A stretch of 64,000 bases of DNA, from the NCBI GenBank assembly GCA_029210465.1, contig JARGDL010000003.1, forward strand, positions 62,001-126,000. Direction: 5' to 3'. Source of the DNA: Stygiobacter electus. GTDB lineage: Bacteria > Bacteroidota > Ignavibacteria > Ignavibacteriales > Melioribacteraceae. This document shows positions 1 to 10,078 of the stretch, one piece after another; position 1 is the stretch's first letter; every line of letters starts with the position of its first letter. Both the position numbers and the translations under genes were made by a program. The notes below the pieces were generated by a model. That model was not told the DNA's origin. It saw nothing but the letters and a program-made list of their open reading frames with translations, and made no database searches.

Positions 1-1
1 A

Positions 2-571
2 TATCAAATTGGAAATTCACTATACATTAATGTTACCAATCGTTGCAATGCTGATTGTGTTTTTTGTGATAGAAAAGGTGATGCAGTGATTAATGGTTAT
101 AATTTAAAAATGTCAAAAGCTGAAGAACCTGATGCTGAAGTTTATATTAAAGAAATTGGTGACCCAACAAATTATAAAGAAATTGTGTTTTGTGGCTATG
201 GTGAACCAACGATTCGTTGGGATGTAGTAAAGCAAGTAGCTAAATATGTAAAAGAAAATGGCGGCAAAACAAGAATGAACACTGATGGCCACGGCAATTT
301 TATTAACAAGCGTGATATTACTCCTGAACTCAAAGATTTAATTGATACAGTTTCAATAAGTCTTAATTCAACTGATCCAGAACAATATTCTAAATTAATG
401 AGAGTCGATCCAGCACTTCACAGAGAGATGATTGAGTTCGCAAAGAAAGCAAAAAATTATACTCATGTAGTTATGTCGATTGTTGGATTAAATGAAGTTG
501 ATAAAGAATCAGCTAAAAAATTTGTTACTGAAGAAATTGGTGTTGATTTTAGAGAAAGAGAGTATTTCTAA
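2..571 (+). CDS. Radical SAM protein, TatD-linked type (5' end outside window)
   Basis: The frame is open from base 2, so the start lies upstream of the window. The visible N-terminal part carries a C-x3-C-x2-C cluster (Cys codons at 44, 56 and 65), which binds the [4Fe-4S] cluster of radical SAM enzymes. About 40 codons later FCGYGEPT gives the SAM-binding GGE-type motif. The later IDTVSISLNS and AKFVTEEIGVDF-like segments resemble the small radical SAM family found beside or fused to TatD nucleases; no tatD is visible here, so this family label rests on resemblance. The reaction is unknown. The stop codon TAA shares its last A with the ATG of the next gene, which suggests co-transcription. 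Confidence 0.8.
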   Translation, partial: YQIGNSLYINVTNRCNADCVFCDRKGDAVINGYNLKMSKAEEPDAEVYIKEIGDPTNYKEIVFCGYGEPTIRWDVVKQVAKYVKENGGKTRMNTDGHGNFINKRDITPELKDLIDTVSISLNSTDPEQYSKLMRVDPALHREMIEFAKKAKNYTHVVMSIVGLNEVDKESAKKFVTEEIGVDFREREYF

Positions 572-1992
572 TGAAAAAATTTTCATTGTTTTTATTGTTT
601 GCAATTTTATTTTCTGCTTGTTCAACCTTCAAGCAAGAAAGATCATATTTTGAAAAAAGAATTGATAGTTTACTTGTATCTGATTTTTTTCAAAAATCAA
701 ACATCTCACTTAAGTTAGTTGAACCAAAGAAAGATTCAACATTATTCTCTGTCAATTCACAAAAATTAATGAGGCCTGCATCAAACCAAAAAATTTTAAC
801 GACCGCCACAGCACTTTATTTCCTTGGTAATGATTATAATTTTAACACTTCACTTTATTATGATGGCGAAATAAAAGATTCAATATTAAATGGAAATTTT
901 TTTGTTGTTGGTTCGTTTGATCCAGATTTTAAAGTAAAAGATTTAGATAGTTTTGTTATTGCAATTAAAAATTCTGGTATAAAAAAAATTAATGGGAACC
1001 TTTACACAGATATATCAAAAAGTGATTCACTTTATTTTGGCAATGGATGGATTTGGAGCGATGAGCCAGAAACATATATGCCTTATTTATCTCAATTAGC
1101 AATTAACAAAAATTCATTAACAATTATTTATGAACCAGATTCTATAAATAAACCAGTTAAAATTACTTTCAATCCTAAAAATAATTTTATCGCGTTGACA
1201 AATAATTCTACAACCATCGAAAAAGGTAAATCAACATTTGAAATATCACGTGATTGGCTGAATCATAACAATAAAATAATTGCAAAAGGAAATTTGCCTT
1301 TTAGTTATAAAAAAGATTCAGTTGAAGTTAGCATTCGTGAACCGTATTTATATTTTCTTCAATTGTTAAAAGAAAAATTAATATCTGCAGGAATTGAATT
1401 AAATGGTTTAACAGACACAAATAAAATTTCAAGTAATGCAAAATTTTTAACTTCTGTTAAAAGAAATATTGTTCCTGTCATAAAATACACGAACAAAGTA
1501 AGTGATAATTTAAATGCCGAAATGTTATTACGGGCTGTCGCTGGAATTAAATTTCAAAAGCAATCAGCAGAAAATGGAAAATTTTTTGTTGACAGCTTGA
1601 TTACACTTTCAGGAGCAAATCCAAAAGATTACAGAATTTCTGATGGTTCAGGTTTATCATATTATAATTTAATCTCGGCAGATTTATTAGCTAAAATTTT
1701 GACATTCATCAAAAAACAAAAAGAACCATTCCCAACAATATTTATCAATTCATTACCAATTGGTGGAGTCGATGGAACACTTTCAAATAGATTTAAAAAT
1801 TCAACAGCTAAAGGTCATGTTTTTGCAAAAACAGGAACAATAAGCGGCGTATCTTCTTTAAGCGGTTATATTGAAACAAAAAGGAAAAATTATTTAGTCT
1901 TCTCAATTCTAATTCAAAACTTTGTTGGTTCATCTAAACAAGCACGTGATATTCAAGATAAAATTTGTGAAATTATTTATGAAGAGTTATGA
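571..1992 (+). CDS. dacB: D-alanyl-D-alanine carboxypeptidase/endopeptidase, PBP4 (S13) family lipoprotein
   Basis: This penicillin-binding protein would trim or cleave peptidoglycan cross-links in the periplasm. The N-terminus is a lipoprotein signal with a lipobox-like SAC at residue 17. All three active-site motifs are present: SxxK as S71-N-Q-K74, SxN as S311-D-N313, and KTG at 420-422. The length of 473 residues and the long insert between the first two motifs fit peptidase family S13 (DacB/PBP4) rather than DacA. It overlaps the radical SAM gene by one base and overlaps prmA by four bases (ATGA), so the three genes look like one transcript. Substrate preference cannot be read from the sequence. 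Confidence 0.9.
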   Translation: MKKFSLFLLFAILFSACSTFKQERSYFEKRIDSLLVSDFFQKSNISLKLVEPKKDSTLFSVNSQKLMRPASNQKILTTATALYFLGNDYNFNTSLYYDGEIKDSILNGNFFVVGSFDPDFKVKDLDSFVIAIKNSGIKKINGNLYTDISKSDSLYFGNGWIWSDEPETYMPYLSQLAINKNSLTIIYEPDSINKPVKITFNPKNNFIALTNNSTTIEKGKSTFEISRDWLNHNNKIIAKGNLPFSYKKDSVEVSIREPYLYFLQLLKEKLISAGIELNGLTDTNKISSNAKFLTSVKRNIVPVIKYTNKVSDNLNAEMLLRAVAGIKFQKQSAENGKFFVDSLITLSGANPKDYRISDGSGLSYYNLISADLLAKILTFIKKQKEPFPTIFINSLPIGGVDGTLSNRFKNSTAKGHVFAKTGTISGVSSLSGYIETKRKNYLVFSILIQNFVGSSKQARDIQDKICEIIYEEL

Positions 1993-2840
1993 AAACATAT
2001 AAAGAAATTAAAATAAAAACCGAGCCATTTGATGTAGATTTATTATCTGGATTTTTGTGGCAACTTGATATTGACGGTATTAATGAATTTGATGATTATC
2101 TATTAGTATTTATCTCAGAAAACAAAAGTGTGTCATTAGAAGAAATAAATTTATTAATGGAAAAACTTGTTGAAGATAAATTCATCAATTCATTTGACAT
2201 AGAATTTCAAACACTTGAAGAAAAAAACTGGAATGAAGAATACGAAAAAAATGTTAAGGTTGTTGAAGTAACAGAAAAAATTGTAATCAAACCTTCATTT
2301 AAAGAATATAATCCCAAACCAAATCAGTTAGTGATTACAATAGATCCCAAAATGTCTTTTGGCACTGGTGATCATGCAACAACAAAATTAATTTTATCAC
2401 ACTTAGAAAAAATTGTTAAAGGGAATGAATTTGTTTTAGATGTTGGTTCTGGAACTGGAATTTTAGGAATCACCGCCGTAAAACTTGGTGCAGCAAAAGC
2501 AATCTGCATTGATAATGACGAATGGTGTTATTTAAATGGGAATGAAAATGTTAAAATGAACGAACTAAATGAAAAAGTAGATGTTCGTTTATGCGAAATA
2601 AAAGATGTTGAAGAAAAAGATTTTGATTTAATACTTGCAAACATTAATAAACCAATTTTAATAAACATTGTAGATGATTTAAAAATCAAGTTTAAAAAAG
2701 AAGGAACGTTAATTTTATCTGGCTTATTGAATATTGATGAAATTGATATTATTAGTCTATATGAATCAAAAGGATTTGTTCTTAACGACAAATCTCAACT
2801 TGAAGAATGGATTGCTCTTGTTTTCAAAACAAACAGCTAA
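1989..2840 (+). CDS. prmA: Ribosomal protein L11 methyltransferase
   Basis: PrmA trimethylates ribosomal protein L11 in the cytoplasm using S-adenosylmethionine. The protein has the family's N-terminal substrate-recognition region, then FGTGDHATT, the SAM motif LDVGSGTGILG, and LANINKP in the place of the catalytic-loop motif. At 283 residues it is of usual length. The start overlaps the dacB stop by four bases. The gene ends six bases before the convergent MarR gene, leaving no room for a separate terminator. Confidence 0.93.
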   Translation: MKTYKEIKIKTEPFDVDLLSGFLWQLDIDGINEFDDYLLVFISENKSVSLEEINLLMEKLVEDKFINSFDIEFQTLEEKNWNEEYEKNVKVVEVTEKIVIKPSFKEYNPKPNQLVITIDPKMSFGTGDHATTKLILSHLEKIVKGNEFVLDVGSGTGILGITAVKLGAAKAICIDNDEWCYLNGNENVKMNELNEKVDVRLCEIKDVEEKDFDLILANINKPILINIVDDLKIKFKKEGTLILSGLLNIDEIDIISLYESKGFVLNDKSQLEEWIALVFKTNS

Positions 2841-2846
2841 ATTATC

Positions 2847-3266
2847 TTATAAAATCTTACTAAGAAATGTTATCAATTCTTTTTGTTCCGCTTCAGTTAA
2901 TCCTGAAAAATTCTCAGCTATTTTTTTTTCATATTCAGGATAAATAGATTCAATTTTGTTTTTTCCATTGGTTGTTAATTCAACATTAACAAGTCTTCTA
3001 TCCGTCGAAGATGGTATTCTTTTAACTAGCTCTTCTTTTTCAAGGTTATCAACTACACAAGTAATATTTGCTCCTGTAACCATTAATTCTTCACTTATTT
3101 TTTTTAAAGGGAGTAAACCATGTTTGTATATTACTTCCATAACCCTAAACTGTGGCGCTGTTAATTTTTGTTCAAACATTATTTTTGCTTGAACCTTGTT
3201 TATTTTGTCTGCAACCTTTGATAACTTTTCATAAAGTTCAAGTGCCAATTTAGTGTTGTTACTCAT
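2847..3266 (-). CDS. MarR-family transcriptional regulator
   Basis: This 139-residue protein has the MarR layout: an N-terminal dimerisation helix, a winged helix-turn-helix around residues 35-100 (VMEVIYKHGLLPLKKISEELM, VTGANITCVVDNLEKEEL, then a basic wing with DRRLVNVELT) and a C-terminal dimerisation helix. MarR proteins are usually dimeric repressors relieved by small aromatic ligands or oxidants. It diverges from the men operon across 191 bases, and a perfect palindrome sits 18 bases upstream of its start, so autoregulation is likely and control of the men genes possible. The ligand is unknown. Confidence 0.85.
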   Translation of the reverse strand: MSNNTKLALELYEKLSKVADKINKVQAKIMFEQKLTAPQFRVMEVIYKHGLLPLKKISEELMVTGANITCVVDNLEKEELVKRIPSSTDRRLVNVELTTNGKNKIESIYPEYEKKIAENFSGLTEAEQKELITFLSKIL

Positions 3267-3284
3267 TTTAAACTCCTTTCATTA

Positions 3285-3302
3285 GTGTTAATTTTTTAAC
3301 AC
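3285..3302. promoter_or_regulatory. Palindrome GTGTTAA-TTTT-TTAACAC, candidate MarR operator
   Basis: Two perfect seven-base arms flank a TTTT spacer 18 bases upstream of the MarR start codon in the divergent MarR-menF spacer. The size and place fit an operator for a MarR dimer. Binding is inferred from position only. Confidence 0.5.
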
Positions 3303-3457
3303 CTTAAAAGTTAATTCTTTAATTTAACTTAATTTTAAAATAACCATTTAATCTAAATTAACAAACGCGTTTTTATAGTGAACCATTAAATGTATTTTTT
3401 ATGAAACTTTTTAGATATAAAACGTAGTATATTTGAGTAATAAATTTTCCAAATTTC

Positions 3458-4759
3458 ATGAGTACAATTACAAATTATTTAAAAAATGAAAACTTTAACA
3501 GCAACACTTTAATATCATTCTTTCAGAGAATTGAACCAATTAATATTAATGCAATAATTAATCATTCATCAGAATTTGAGAATACTTTTACATTTTTTAA
3601 TTCAAGAAATAAGATAAACTTTATAGCAATAGAGGAAGTTGAGTCTAAAAACATTTTTTTTAATTCTCATAATAGAATTTCAAACGTTGACAAAAACACG
3701 CTCGAAAAATTTCCTTTATTTGTTGGATATAAAAAGTTCATCAGTAAAAGTAAAACAAACTTATGGGATGATTTTTCTGACAATAAATGGTATATACCAA
3801 AATTTATAATTGCACAAAATGATAATGATTATTTCTTAATTCATAATTTTTTGGGGAATATGTATGATGAAGAAAAATTTAACTATTTAAATTCATTAAC
3901 AAATAAAAAGTCATCTATAAAATTTGTTGAACAGAGAGTTAGAATAAACAAATCTGACATCGATGAACTCAACTGGAAGGAAAAAGTTAAATCTGCTTTA
4001 AATAAGATTAATAAAAACGAATTAGAGAAAGTTGTAATTGCAAGAAAAGTTGAACTTGAATTATCAAATGAATTTAATTTATTAACCACATTCAATCAAT
4101 TATTAAATAATTGTAATGATTGTATAATTTTTTCAGTTAAAGAATCAAATTCTATTTTTTTTGGAGCTACACCCGAAAAACTATTTTCAATTAACAAAAA
4201 TATTATCAACACAGAGGCATTAGCTGGTTCAATAGAACGAAGCAAAAATGAAACAGAAGATGCATATCTTGGGAATCAATTATTAAGGGATCCAAAAGAA
4301 TTAAATGAACAAAAAAAAGTTTTAGATTATATCTTGTCTATCCTTTCAAATTATTCATCTGATATTAAGTTTAATGAAATACCTTTTATTAAAAAATTAA
4401 ATTCTGTTCAACATCTACAAACAAAAATCAATGCAACAATAAGTTCCGAATTTGAAATACTAAAATTTCTAAATGAAATACATCCTACTCCTGCAGTTTG
4501 TGGTTTACCAAAAGAGGGTGCATTAGAATTCATTTACGAAACAGAAGATTTTGATCGCGGTTTGTATGCTGGTGTAATTGGTTGGTATAATAATTTTAAT
4601 ATTGGCGAATTTTATGTTGGAATAAGAAGTGCGTTACAAAAAGAAAATAAATTAAATGTTTTTGCAGGGTGTGGAATTGTTGAAGGCTCAATTCCCGAAA
4701 AAGAATTTTTTGAAACTGAAATTAAATTAAAACCTATTTTATCATTATTCTCATTATGA
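3458..4759 (+). CDS. menF: Isochorismate synthase
   Basis: First committed step of menaquinone synthesis, converting chorismate to isochorismate. The chorismate-binding domain fills the C-terminal half, with KVVIARK holding the catalytic lysine, LAGSIERSKNETED, HPTPAVCGLPKEGA and the final GCGIVEGSIPEKEFFETE. The N-terminal 150 residues are weakly conserved, as is usual in MenF. It could be any isochorismate synthase by sequence, but it overlaps menD by four bases at the head of a seven-gene men operon, which fixes its role. Confidence 0.93.
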   Translation: MSTITNYLKNENFNSNTLISFFQRIEPININAIINHSSEFENTFTFFNSRNKINFIAIEEVESKNIFFNSHNRISNVDKNTLEKFPLFVGYKKFISKSKTNLWDDFSDNKWYIPKFIIAQNDNDYFLIHNFLGNMYDEEKFNYLNSLTNKKSSIKFVEQRVRINKSDIDELNWKEKVKSALNKINKNELEKVVIARKVELELSNEFNLLTTFNQLLNNCNDCIIFSVKESNSIFFGATPEKLFSINKNIINTEALAGSIERSKNETEDAYLGNQLLRDPKELNEQKKVLDYILSILSNYSSDIKFNEIPFIKKLNSVQHLQTKINATISSEFEILKFLNEIHPTPAVCGLPKEGALEFIYETEDFDRGLYAGVIGWYNNFNIGEFYVGIRSALQKENKLNVFAGCGIVEGSIPEKEFFETEIKLKPILSLFSL

Positions 4760-6513
4760 AAATTAAAATAAACAGAAACATTCTTTGGTGTGATGTTTTT
4801 ACAAATCGTTTATCGCAACTTGGAGTAAAAGATGTTTGTATTTCTGCTGGTTCAAGAAGTACACCTTTGACATTATCCTTTAATATGAATAAAAATTTTT
4901 CAATCTATAGATTTGTTGATGAACGCTCATCTGCTTTTTTTGCATTGGGAATGGCAAAAAAAACAAGAAATCCAATTGCTATTATTACCACATCTGGAAC
5001 TGCAGTTGCTGAACTTTATCCTGCAATAATTGAAGCTTATTATCAAAGAATTCCATTAATAATTTGCACAGCCGATAGACCAAATTATTTAAAAAACATT
5101 GGAGCTAATCAAACTATAAACCAAAATAATATTTATAGTAATCATATAAGATTTTTTTCTGATGCTGGTTTACCCGATATAAATAAATTAGGTATTATTA
5201 GAAAAATTGCTGAAGATGCTTTTATAATTGCTAATCAAAAAAATCGTGGACCTGTTCACATAAATTTCCCTTTTGAAAAACCATTTGAACCAGATTCATT
5301 TACAGATTCCATTAATGAAAATTCAATTAAAAAATATTTCTTGAGTGCAAAAGTTCAATTGAAAGATAATTTAAAATTGCCCGATTTTGATTTGATTGCT
5401 AAAAACTTAGATAACAAAAAAGGAATAATATTAGTTGGTTCAAATGGATTTGACAAAGACTTTCCTGATCTGTTAATGAGATTATCAAATAAATTAAATT
5501 TTCCAATTGTTGTTGATGGAGCTTCTTCTTTAAGATTTGGTAAACATGTTAATAAAAACATAATTGATAATTTCACTACAATTGTACGTTCAAAAATTTT
5601 CGTGGAAAATTTTCAACCAGAAGTAATTTTGCAATTTGGTGCTGCACCGACTTCTAATGTTGTATTAGAATATTTCAAAAATTCAACAGCACAGAAAATC
5701 ATTGTTAATCAATTTGGCGATTTATTAGATCCATCACGAACAGCAAACAAAATAATTAAAATTAAACCTTCAATTTTTTGTACAGAATTATTAAAAAAAG
5801 CCGGGAACAATTTAAGTCAAAAATCATGGAAGAACTTTTTTATTCACTCAAATGAAGTGATTGAAAAAGAAAAAGAAAAATTTTTTTCTAAAAATAATTT
5901 TCCATTTGAAAGTAAAATAATTTACGAACTACTTAGGAACATACCGAATAAATCGAACCTGTTTGTATCCAATTCATTACCAATTAGAGATTTTGATTTC
6001 TTTGCTTCAAAATCAAAAAAGGAAATAAAAATTTTTACAAATCGTGGTGCAAGTGGAATTGATGGAATAAATTCGACTGCATTAGCAATTGCTCATAAAT
6101 CAAATGGACCAACATTTTTAGTTACTGGCGATTTAGCATTCTTCCATGATTTAAATGGTTTATTTGCTTCTTATAAATATAAAATTCCAATCACAATCGT
6201 TTTAATTAACAATAATGGCGGTGGAATTTTTGAATCGCTTCCAATTTCAAATTACAAAGAATATTTCGAAGAAAATTTTTTAATGCCGTTAAATCTTAAT
6301 TTTAAAAAGATTGTTGAATCATACAACGGTATTCACAAAGTAATTAAAAATTGGAAACGGTTTACTTTGGAACTTAATAATTCACAACAAAGTGGAAAAC
6401 TTACAGTTCTTGAAATTAAAACCGATGCAAAAAAATCTAAAGATTTGCGTAATAATTTTTGGCATATTGCCGTTGAACATTTGAACAATTATATAAATGA
6501 AATTAAATCTTGA
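4756..6513 (+). CDS. menD: 2-Succinyl-5-enolpyruvyl-6-hydroxy-3-cyclohexene-1-carboxylate synthase
   Basis: MenD joins isochorismate and 2-oxoglutarate with thiamine diphosphate. The protein begins with ISAGSRSTPLTL, followed by ERSSAFFALGMAK and TTSGTAVAELYPAIIEA, the region holding the ThDP-activating glutamate. The C-terminal ThDP/Mg motif is TGDLAFFHDLNGL followed by NNNGGGIF. At 585 residues it is of usual length. It overlaps menF by four bases and menH by seventeen. Confidence 0.95.
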   Translation: MKIKINRNILWCDVFTNRLSQLGVKDVCISAGSRSTPLTLSFNMNKNFSIYRFVDERSSAFFALGMAKKTRNPIAIITTSGTAVAELYPAIIEAYYQRIPLIICTADRPNYLKNIGANQTINQNNIYSNHIRFFSDAGLPDINKLGIIRKIAEDAFIIANQKNRGPVHINFPFEKPFEPDSFTDSINENSIKKYFLSAKVQLKDNLKLPDFDLIAKNLDNKKGIILVGSNGFDKDFPDLLMRLSNKLNFPIVVDGASSLRFGKHVNKNIIDNFTTIVRSKIFVENFQPEVILQFGAAPTSNVVLEYFKNSTAQKIIVNQFGDLLDPSRTANKIIKIKPSIFCTELLKKAGNNLSQKSWKNFFIHSNEVIEKEKEKFFSKNNFPFESKIIYELLRNIPNKSNLFVSNSLPIRDFDFFASKSKKEIKIFTNRGASGIDGINSTALAIAHKSNGPTFLVTGDLAFFHDLNGLFASYKYKIPITIVLINNNGGGIFESLPISNYKEYFEENFLMPLNLNFKKIVESYNGIHKVIKNWKRFTLELNNSQQSGKLTVLEIKTDAKKSKDLRNNFWHIAVEHLNNYINEIKS

Positions 6514-7342
6514 TGGAATTAATTTTCATATTTTAATTGATGAATCCAAAATCTCACAAAAGAAAATTCCAATTTTGTTTCTTCATGGATTTACAGGATC
6601 TTCAGAAGATTGGGAATTTATCTTCGATTTTATTCCACAAAATTATTTGCCATTCGCAATTGATTTAATCGGACATGGAAAAACTGATTCACCAAATGAC
6701 CCCAAATTCTATACTTGCACTTCAATAGTTAATCAAATCAACTCAATACTTAACTTCTTCAATTTTGATAAGATTATTCTTGTTGGATATTCAATGGGTG
6801 GAAGAATTGCACTTTCTTATTCTTTAAAAAATATAGACAAAATATTAGCTTTAGTTTTAGAAAGTACTACTGCCGGCATTGAAAGTATTGAAGAAAAGAA
6901 AAAACGCGTTGAGCAAGATTTTCTTCTTTCAGAATTTATTATTAATGAAGGTGTTGAAAAATTTATTGAATATTGGTTCAACACACCTTTGTTTTCTGAA
7001 CTGAAGCAGTTGGAAAATTTTAATCAGATAATTGAAAAAAGAAAATTAAATAATCCGATTGGTTTGGCTAATACACTAAAATCTTTTTCAACAGGCTTGA
7101 TGAATAGTTATTGGGACAAACTGAATTTAATTAATTTTCCTGTACTTTTAATAACTGGGGGAAAAGATGAGAAATATACTTCTCAAAATTTTTTGATGAA
7201 CAATCTAATACCAAATTCTCGACACAAAATAATTCCAAATGCAAATCATAACACACACTTAGAAAAACCTGAGCTTTTTACTAATTTTGTTTTAGAATTT
7301 TTAAACAAATTTAAAGGCTCTAATGAAATTCAATTGGATTAA
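6497..7342 (+). CDS. menH: SHCHC synthase, alpha/beta hydrolase
   Basis: MenH removes pyruvate from the MenD product to give SHCHC. The alpha/beta-hydrolase fold is clear: [11 protein letters not shown] near residue 27, the nucleophile elbow GYSMGG, a late acid in GGKDEKY, and the catalytic histidine in [12 protein letters not shown]. Length is 281 residues, close to the family. The chosen start lies inside the menD 3' end (17-base overlap) and the 3' end overlaps menB by 20 bases. Sequence alone could suit other hydrolases; the position between menD and menB makes MenH the likely assignment. Confidence 0.88.
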   Translation: MKLNLDGINFHILIDESKISQKKIPILFLHGFTGSSEDWEFIFDFIPQNYLPFAIDLIGHGKTDSPNDPKFYTCTSIVNQINSILNFFNFDKIILVGYSMGGRIALSYSLKNIDKILALVLESTTAGIESIEEKKKRVEQDFLLSEFIINEGVEKFIEYWFNTPLFSELKQLENFNQIIEKRKLNNPIGLANTLKSFSTGLMNSYWDKLNLINFPVLLITGGKDEKYTSQNFLMNNLIPNSRHKIIPNANHNTHLEKPELFTNFVLEFLNKFKGSNEIQLD

Positions 7343-8156
7343 AGCAAAAGAATATAAAGATATCATCTATGAAAAGATGGATGGTATTGCAAAGATTACT
7401 ATTAACCGACCAGAAAAAAGAAACGCTTTTCGACCAGAAACAACAATGGAAATGTATGATGCTTTCGCCGATGCAAGAGAAGATTCAAACATTGGTGTAA
7501 TTCTTTTAACTGGTGCTGGCCCATCGAAAGATGGTAAATATGCATTTTGTTCAGGTGGCGATCAATCAATTCGTGGTAATAAAGGTTACGTTGGAAAAGA
7601 TGGCGTTCCACGTTTAAATATACTTGACGTTCAAAAACAAATTAGAAGCATTCCAAAACCTGTAATTGCGTTAGTAGCCGGATATGCAATTGGCGGAGGC
7701 CATGTTCTGCATGTTGTATGCGATTTAACTATTGCGGCAGATAATGCAATCTTTGGGCAAACTGGTCCTATGGTTGGAAGTTTCGACGGTGGTTTTGGTG
7801 CAAGTTACCTTGCAAGAATTGTTGGCCAAAAAAAAGCAAGAGAAATTTGGTATTTGTGTCATCAATATAATGCACAAGAAGCTTATGAAATGGGATTGGT
7901 AAATAAAGTTGTATCGATTGATCAATTGGAAGAAGAAGGCGTTAAATGGGCTTATGAAATTTTAGAAAAAAGTCCACTTGCAATTCGCTTGCTTAAATCT
8001 GCATTCAATGCTGAACTTGATGGTCAAGCTGGAATTCAGGAACTTGCCGGAAATGCAACTTTGTTATATTACATGACTGACGAAGCGCAAGAAGGAAAAA
8101 ATGCATATAATGAAAAACGTAAACCTGATTTTAAAAAATTTCCAAGAGTCCCTTAG
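7323..8156 (+). CDS. menB: 1,4-Dihydroxy-2-naphthoyl-CoA synthase
   Basis: Crotonase-family enzyme that closes the naphthoate ring from o-succinylbenzoyl-CoA. Signature segments are [34 protein letters not shown], and [16 protein letters not shown], all characteristic of MenB. The length of 277 residues is normal. The start overlaps menH by 20 bases, and menA starts directly after the stop. Confidence 0.96.
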   Translation: MKFNWIKAKEYKDIIYEKMDGIAKITINRPEKRNAFRPETTMEMYDAFADAREDSNIGVILLTGAGPSKDGKYAFCSGGDQSIRGNKGYVGKDGVPRLNILDVQKQIRSIPKPVIALVAGYAIGGGHVLHVVCDLTIAADNAIFGQTGPMVGSFDGGFGASYLARIVGQKKAREIWYLCHQYNAQEAYEMGLVNKVVSIDQLEEEGVKWAYEILEKSPLAIRLLKSAFNAELDGQAGIQELAGNATLLYYMTDEAQEGKNAYNEKRKPDFKKFPRVP

Positions 8157-9056
8157 ATGATTAAACAACAAGAAATTACAATTTCAAAATTTGATGCATG
8201 GATTTTAGCAAGTCGTCCTAAAACATTACCAGCTGCTGTAATGCCTGTTTTAGTTGGTTCTGCTATTGCAATTCATGATAATAAATACAAGCCACTAGCG
8301 GCAATTGTAGCTTTAATTTGTTCTTTATTAATCCAAATAGGGACTAATTTAGTCAATGATTTATATGATTACTTAAAAGGAACAGATAAAAAAGAAAGAC
8401 TTGGACCACAAAGAGCCGCTGCTTCTGGTTTGCTTTCTATAAAAGAATTAAAAGTTGGCATCTACATTGTTTTTGGATTTAGTTTTTTACTCGGAATTTA
8501 TTTAATTGCTTTAGCTGGTTGGTTGGTTTTGTTAATCGGAGTTCTATCAATTATTGCTGGTGTAGTTTATACAGCAGGACCTTTTCCATTAGCTTATAAT
8601 GCACTTGGTGATATTGCTTCATTTTTATTTTTCGGTTTTATTGGTACTATTGGAACATATTATGTACAGGCTTATGAAATTACCGCTTTTGTATTTTGGG
8701 CATCAATTCCTGTTGGTTCTTTAATTACAAATATTTTAGTTGTTAACAATTACCGTGATAAAGATGAAGATAAACTTAATGGGAAAAAAACTTTAGCAGT
8801 TTTATTCGGTGAAAATTTTGTAAGAATTCAATACATAATTTTTATGATTGCTTCTTATTCAATTTTGTTTGTGGTTTATTTTACATTCAAAAAAAGTATT
8901 TGGGTTTTTTTACCAATTTTGTCTTTACCTATTTCATTAAAACTAATTAGAATGATTTACACACTAAAAGGTAAAGAACTAAATAAAACTCTTGAGCTTA
9001 CAGCAAAATTATCCGCCATTTATGGATTACTTTTTGCAATTGGAATTTTAATATGA
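8157..9056 (+). CDS. menA: 1,4-Dihydroxy-2-naphthoate polyprenyltransferase
   Basis: UbiA-family membrane enzyme that attaches the isoprenoid side chain to DHNA. The first aspartate-rich site is NDLYDYLKGTD and the second NYRDKDEDKLNGKKT. About eight hydrophobic segments are visible over 299 residues. The N-terminal ILASRPKTLPAAVMPVLVGSA is typical of MenA. The start follows the menB stop without a gap and the end overlaps menC by four bases. Confidence 0.95.
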   Translation: MIKQQEITISKFDAWILASRPKTLPAAVMPVLVGSAIAIHDNKYKPLAAIVALICSLLIQIGTNLVNDLYDYLKGTDKKERLGPQRAAASGLLSIKELKVGIYIVFGFSFLLGIYLIALAGWLVLLIGVLSIIAGVVYTAGPFPLAYNALGDIASFLFFGFIGTIGTYYVQAYEITAFVFWASIPVGSLITNILVVNNYRDKDEDKLNGKKTLAVLFGENFVRIQYIIFMIASYSILFVVYFTFKKSIWVFLPILSLPISLKLIRMIYTLKGKELNKTLELTAKLSAIYGLLFAIGILI

Positions 9057-10078
9057 TTATTAAAGAAGCATCATTAATTCCTTTCTCCCTTAAGTTAAAT
9101 TCAACATTCAAAAATTCTAAATCAAACTTCTCAAATAGAAATGGATTAATTCTAAAATTAGTCGATGAATCTGGAAATAGTGCATACGGTGAATGTTCCC
9201 CTCTCGAAGGTTTTAGCAAAGAATCTCTTCAAGATGCTGAAAAAGAACTTCATGATTTTTGTAAAGATGTAATTAATAAATCCAATGAAAATTTTTTTAA
9301 TCTTTCATATTCTACGAGTGTTAATTTTTGCATTGAACAAGCTTTCCATTCTTTATTATTACAACATAATTTCGAACTCAAAAGTTATTATCAACAATCC
9401 AAAAAGATAAAAGTCAATGCGGTTATTGGGCTTACAAACATTGAAGAAGCTATCAATTTAATTTCCCAAAAGATAAATCTTGGATATGATACAATTAAAT
9501 TAAAAGTTGGAAGAGAAAATCCTTATGATGATTTTTTATTAATTGAAAAAGTAAGAGAAATTTTTGGGAATGAAATAAAAATCAGATTAGATGCAAACCA
9601 AAAATGGAACTGTGATGAAGCAATTGAATACTTATTAAATCTTGAACAATTTAATATTGAGTATATTGAAGAACCATCTTCCTCTTTTTGCAGTAACTTA
9701 AAGACTGCGGACTCAACTAACATTCAAGTAGCATTGGATGAATCATTAACTGATTTTCAAACCGCACAAGAATTTATAACTGATTCATCAATTAATTTTT
9801 TTGTTTTAAAACCAATGATGTTTGGTTTTGAAAAAACATTAAAACTTATTGAATTAACTGAATCAATAAATAAATTTGTAATCATTTCATCATCTTTCGA
9901 AAGTGCAATTGGAAAAAGTGGCTTAGTTTTTTTAGCAGCTCAAACAAAACATAATTATGCACATGGATTAGATACTTCAGAATATTTTGTTAATGATAAT
10001 TGTGAAGATTTTTATAAACCAAATAATTCATTCATTAATTTTGACATTAATAAATATCCGCCGAAATTTATTTTATGA
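9053..10078 (+). CDS. menC: o-Succinylbenzoate synthase
   Basis: Enolase-superfamily dehydratase making o-succinylbenzoate. The catalytic lysine pair is represented by TIKLKVG; metal ligands appear in RLDANQKW, YIEEPSS and ALDESL; the C-terminal lysine is in FVLKPMMFG. The N-terminal capping domain contains YGECSPLEGFSKES. The overlaps with menA and menE (four bases each) support translational coupling. Confidence 0.92.
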   Translation: MIIKEASLIPFSLKLNSTFKNSKSNFSNRNGLILKLVDESGNSAYGECSPLEGFSKESLQDAEKELHDFCKDVINKSNENFFNLSYSTSVNFCIEQAFHSLLLQHNFELKSYYQQSKKIKVNAVIGLTNIEEAINLISQKINLGYDTIKLKVGRENPYDDFLLIEKVREIFGNEIKIRLDANQKWNCDEAIEYLLNLEQFNIEYIEEPSSSFCSNLKTADSTNIQVALDESLTDFQTAQEFITDSSINFFVLKPMMFGFEKTLKLIELTESINKFVIISSSFESAIGKSGLVFLAAQTKHNYAHGLDTSEYFVNDNCEDFYKPNNSFINFDINKYPPKFIL

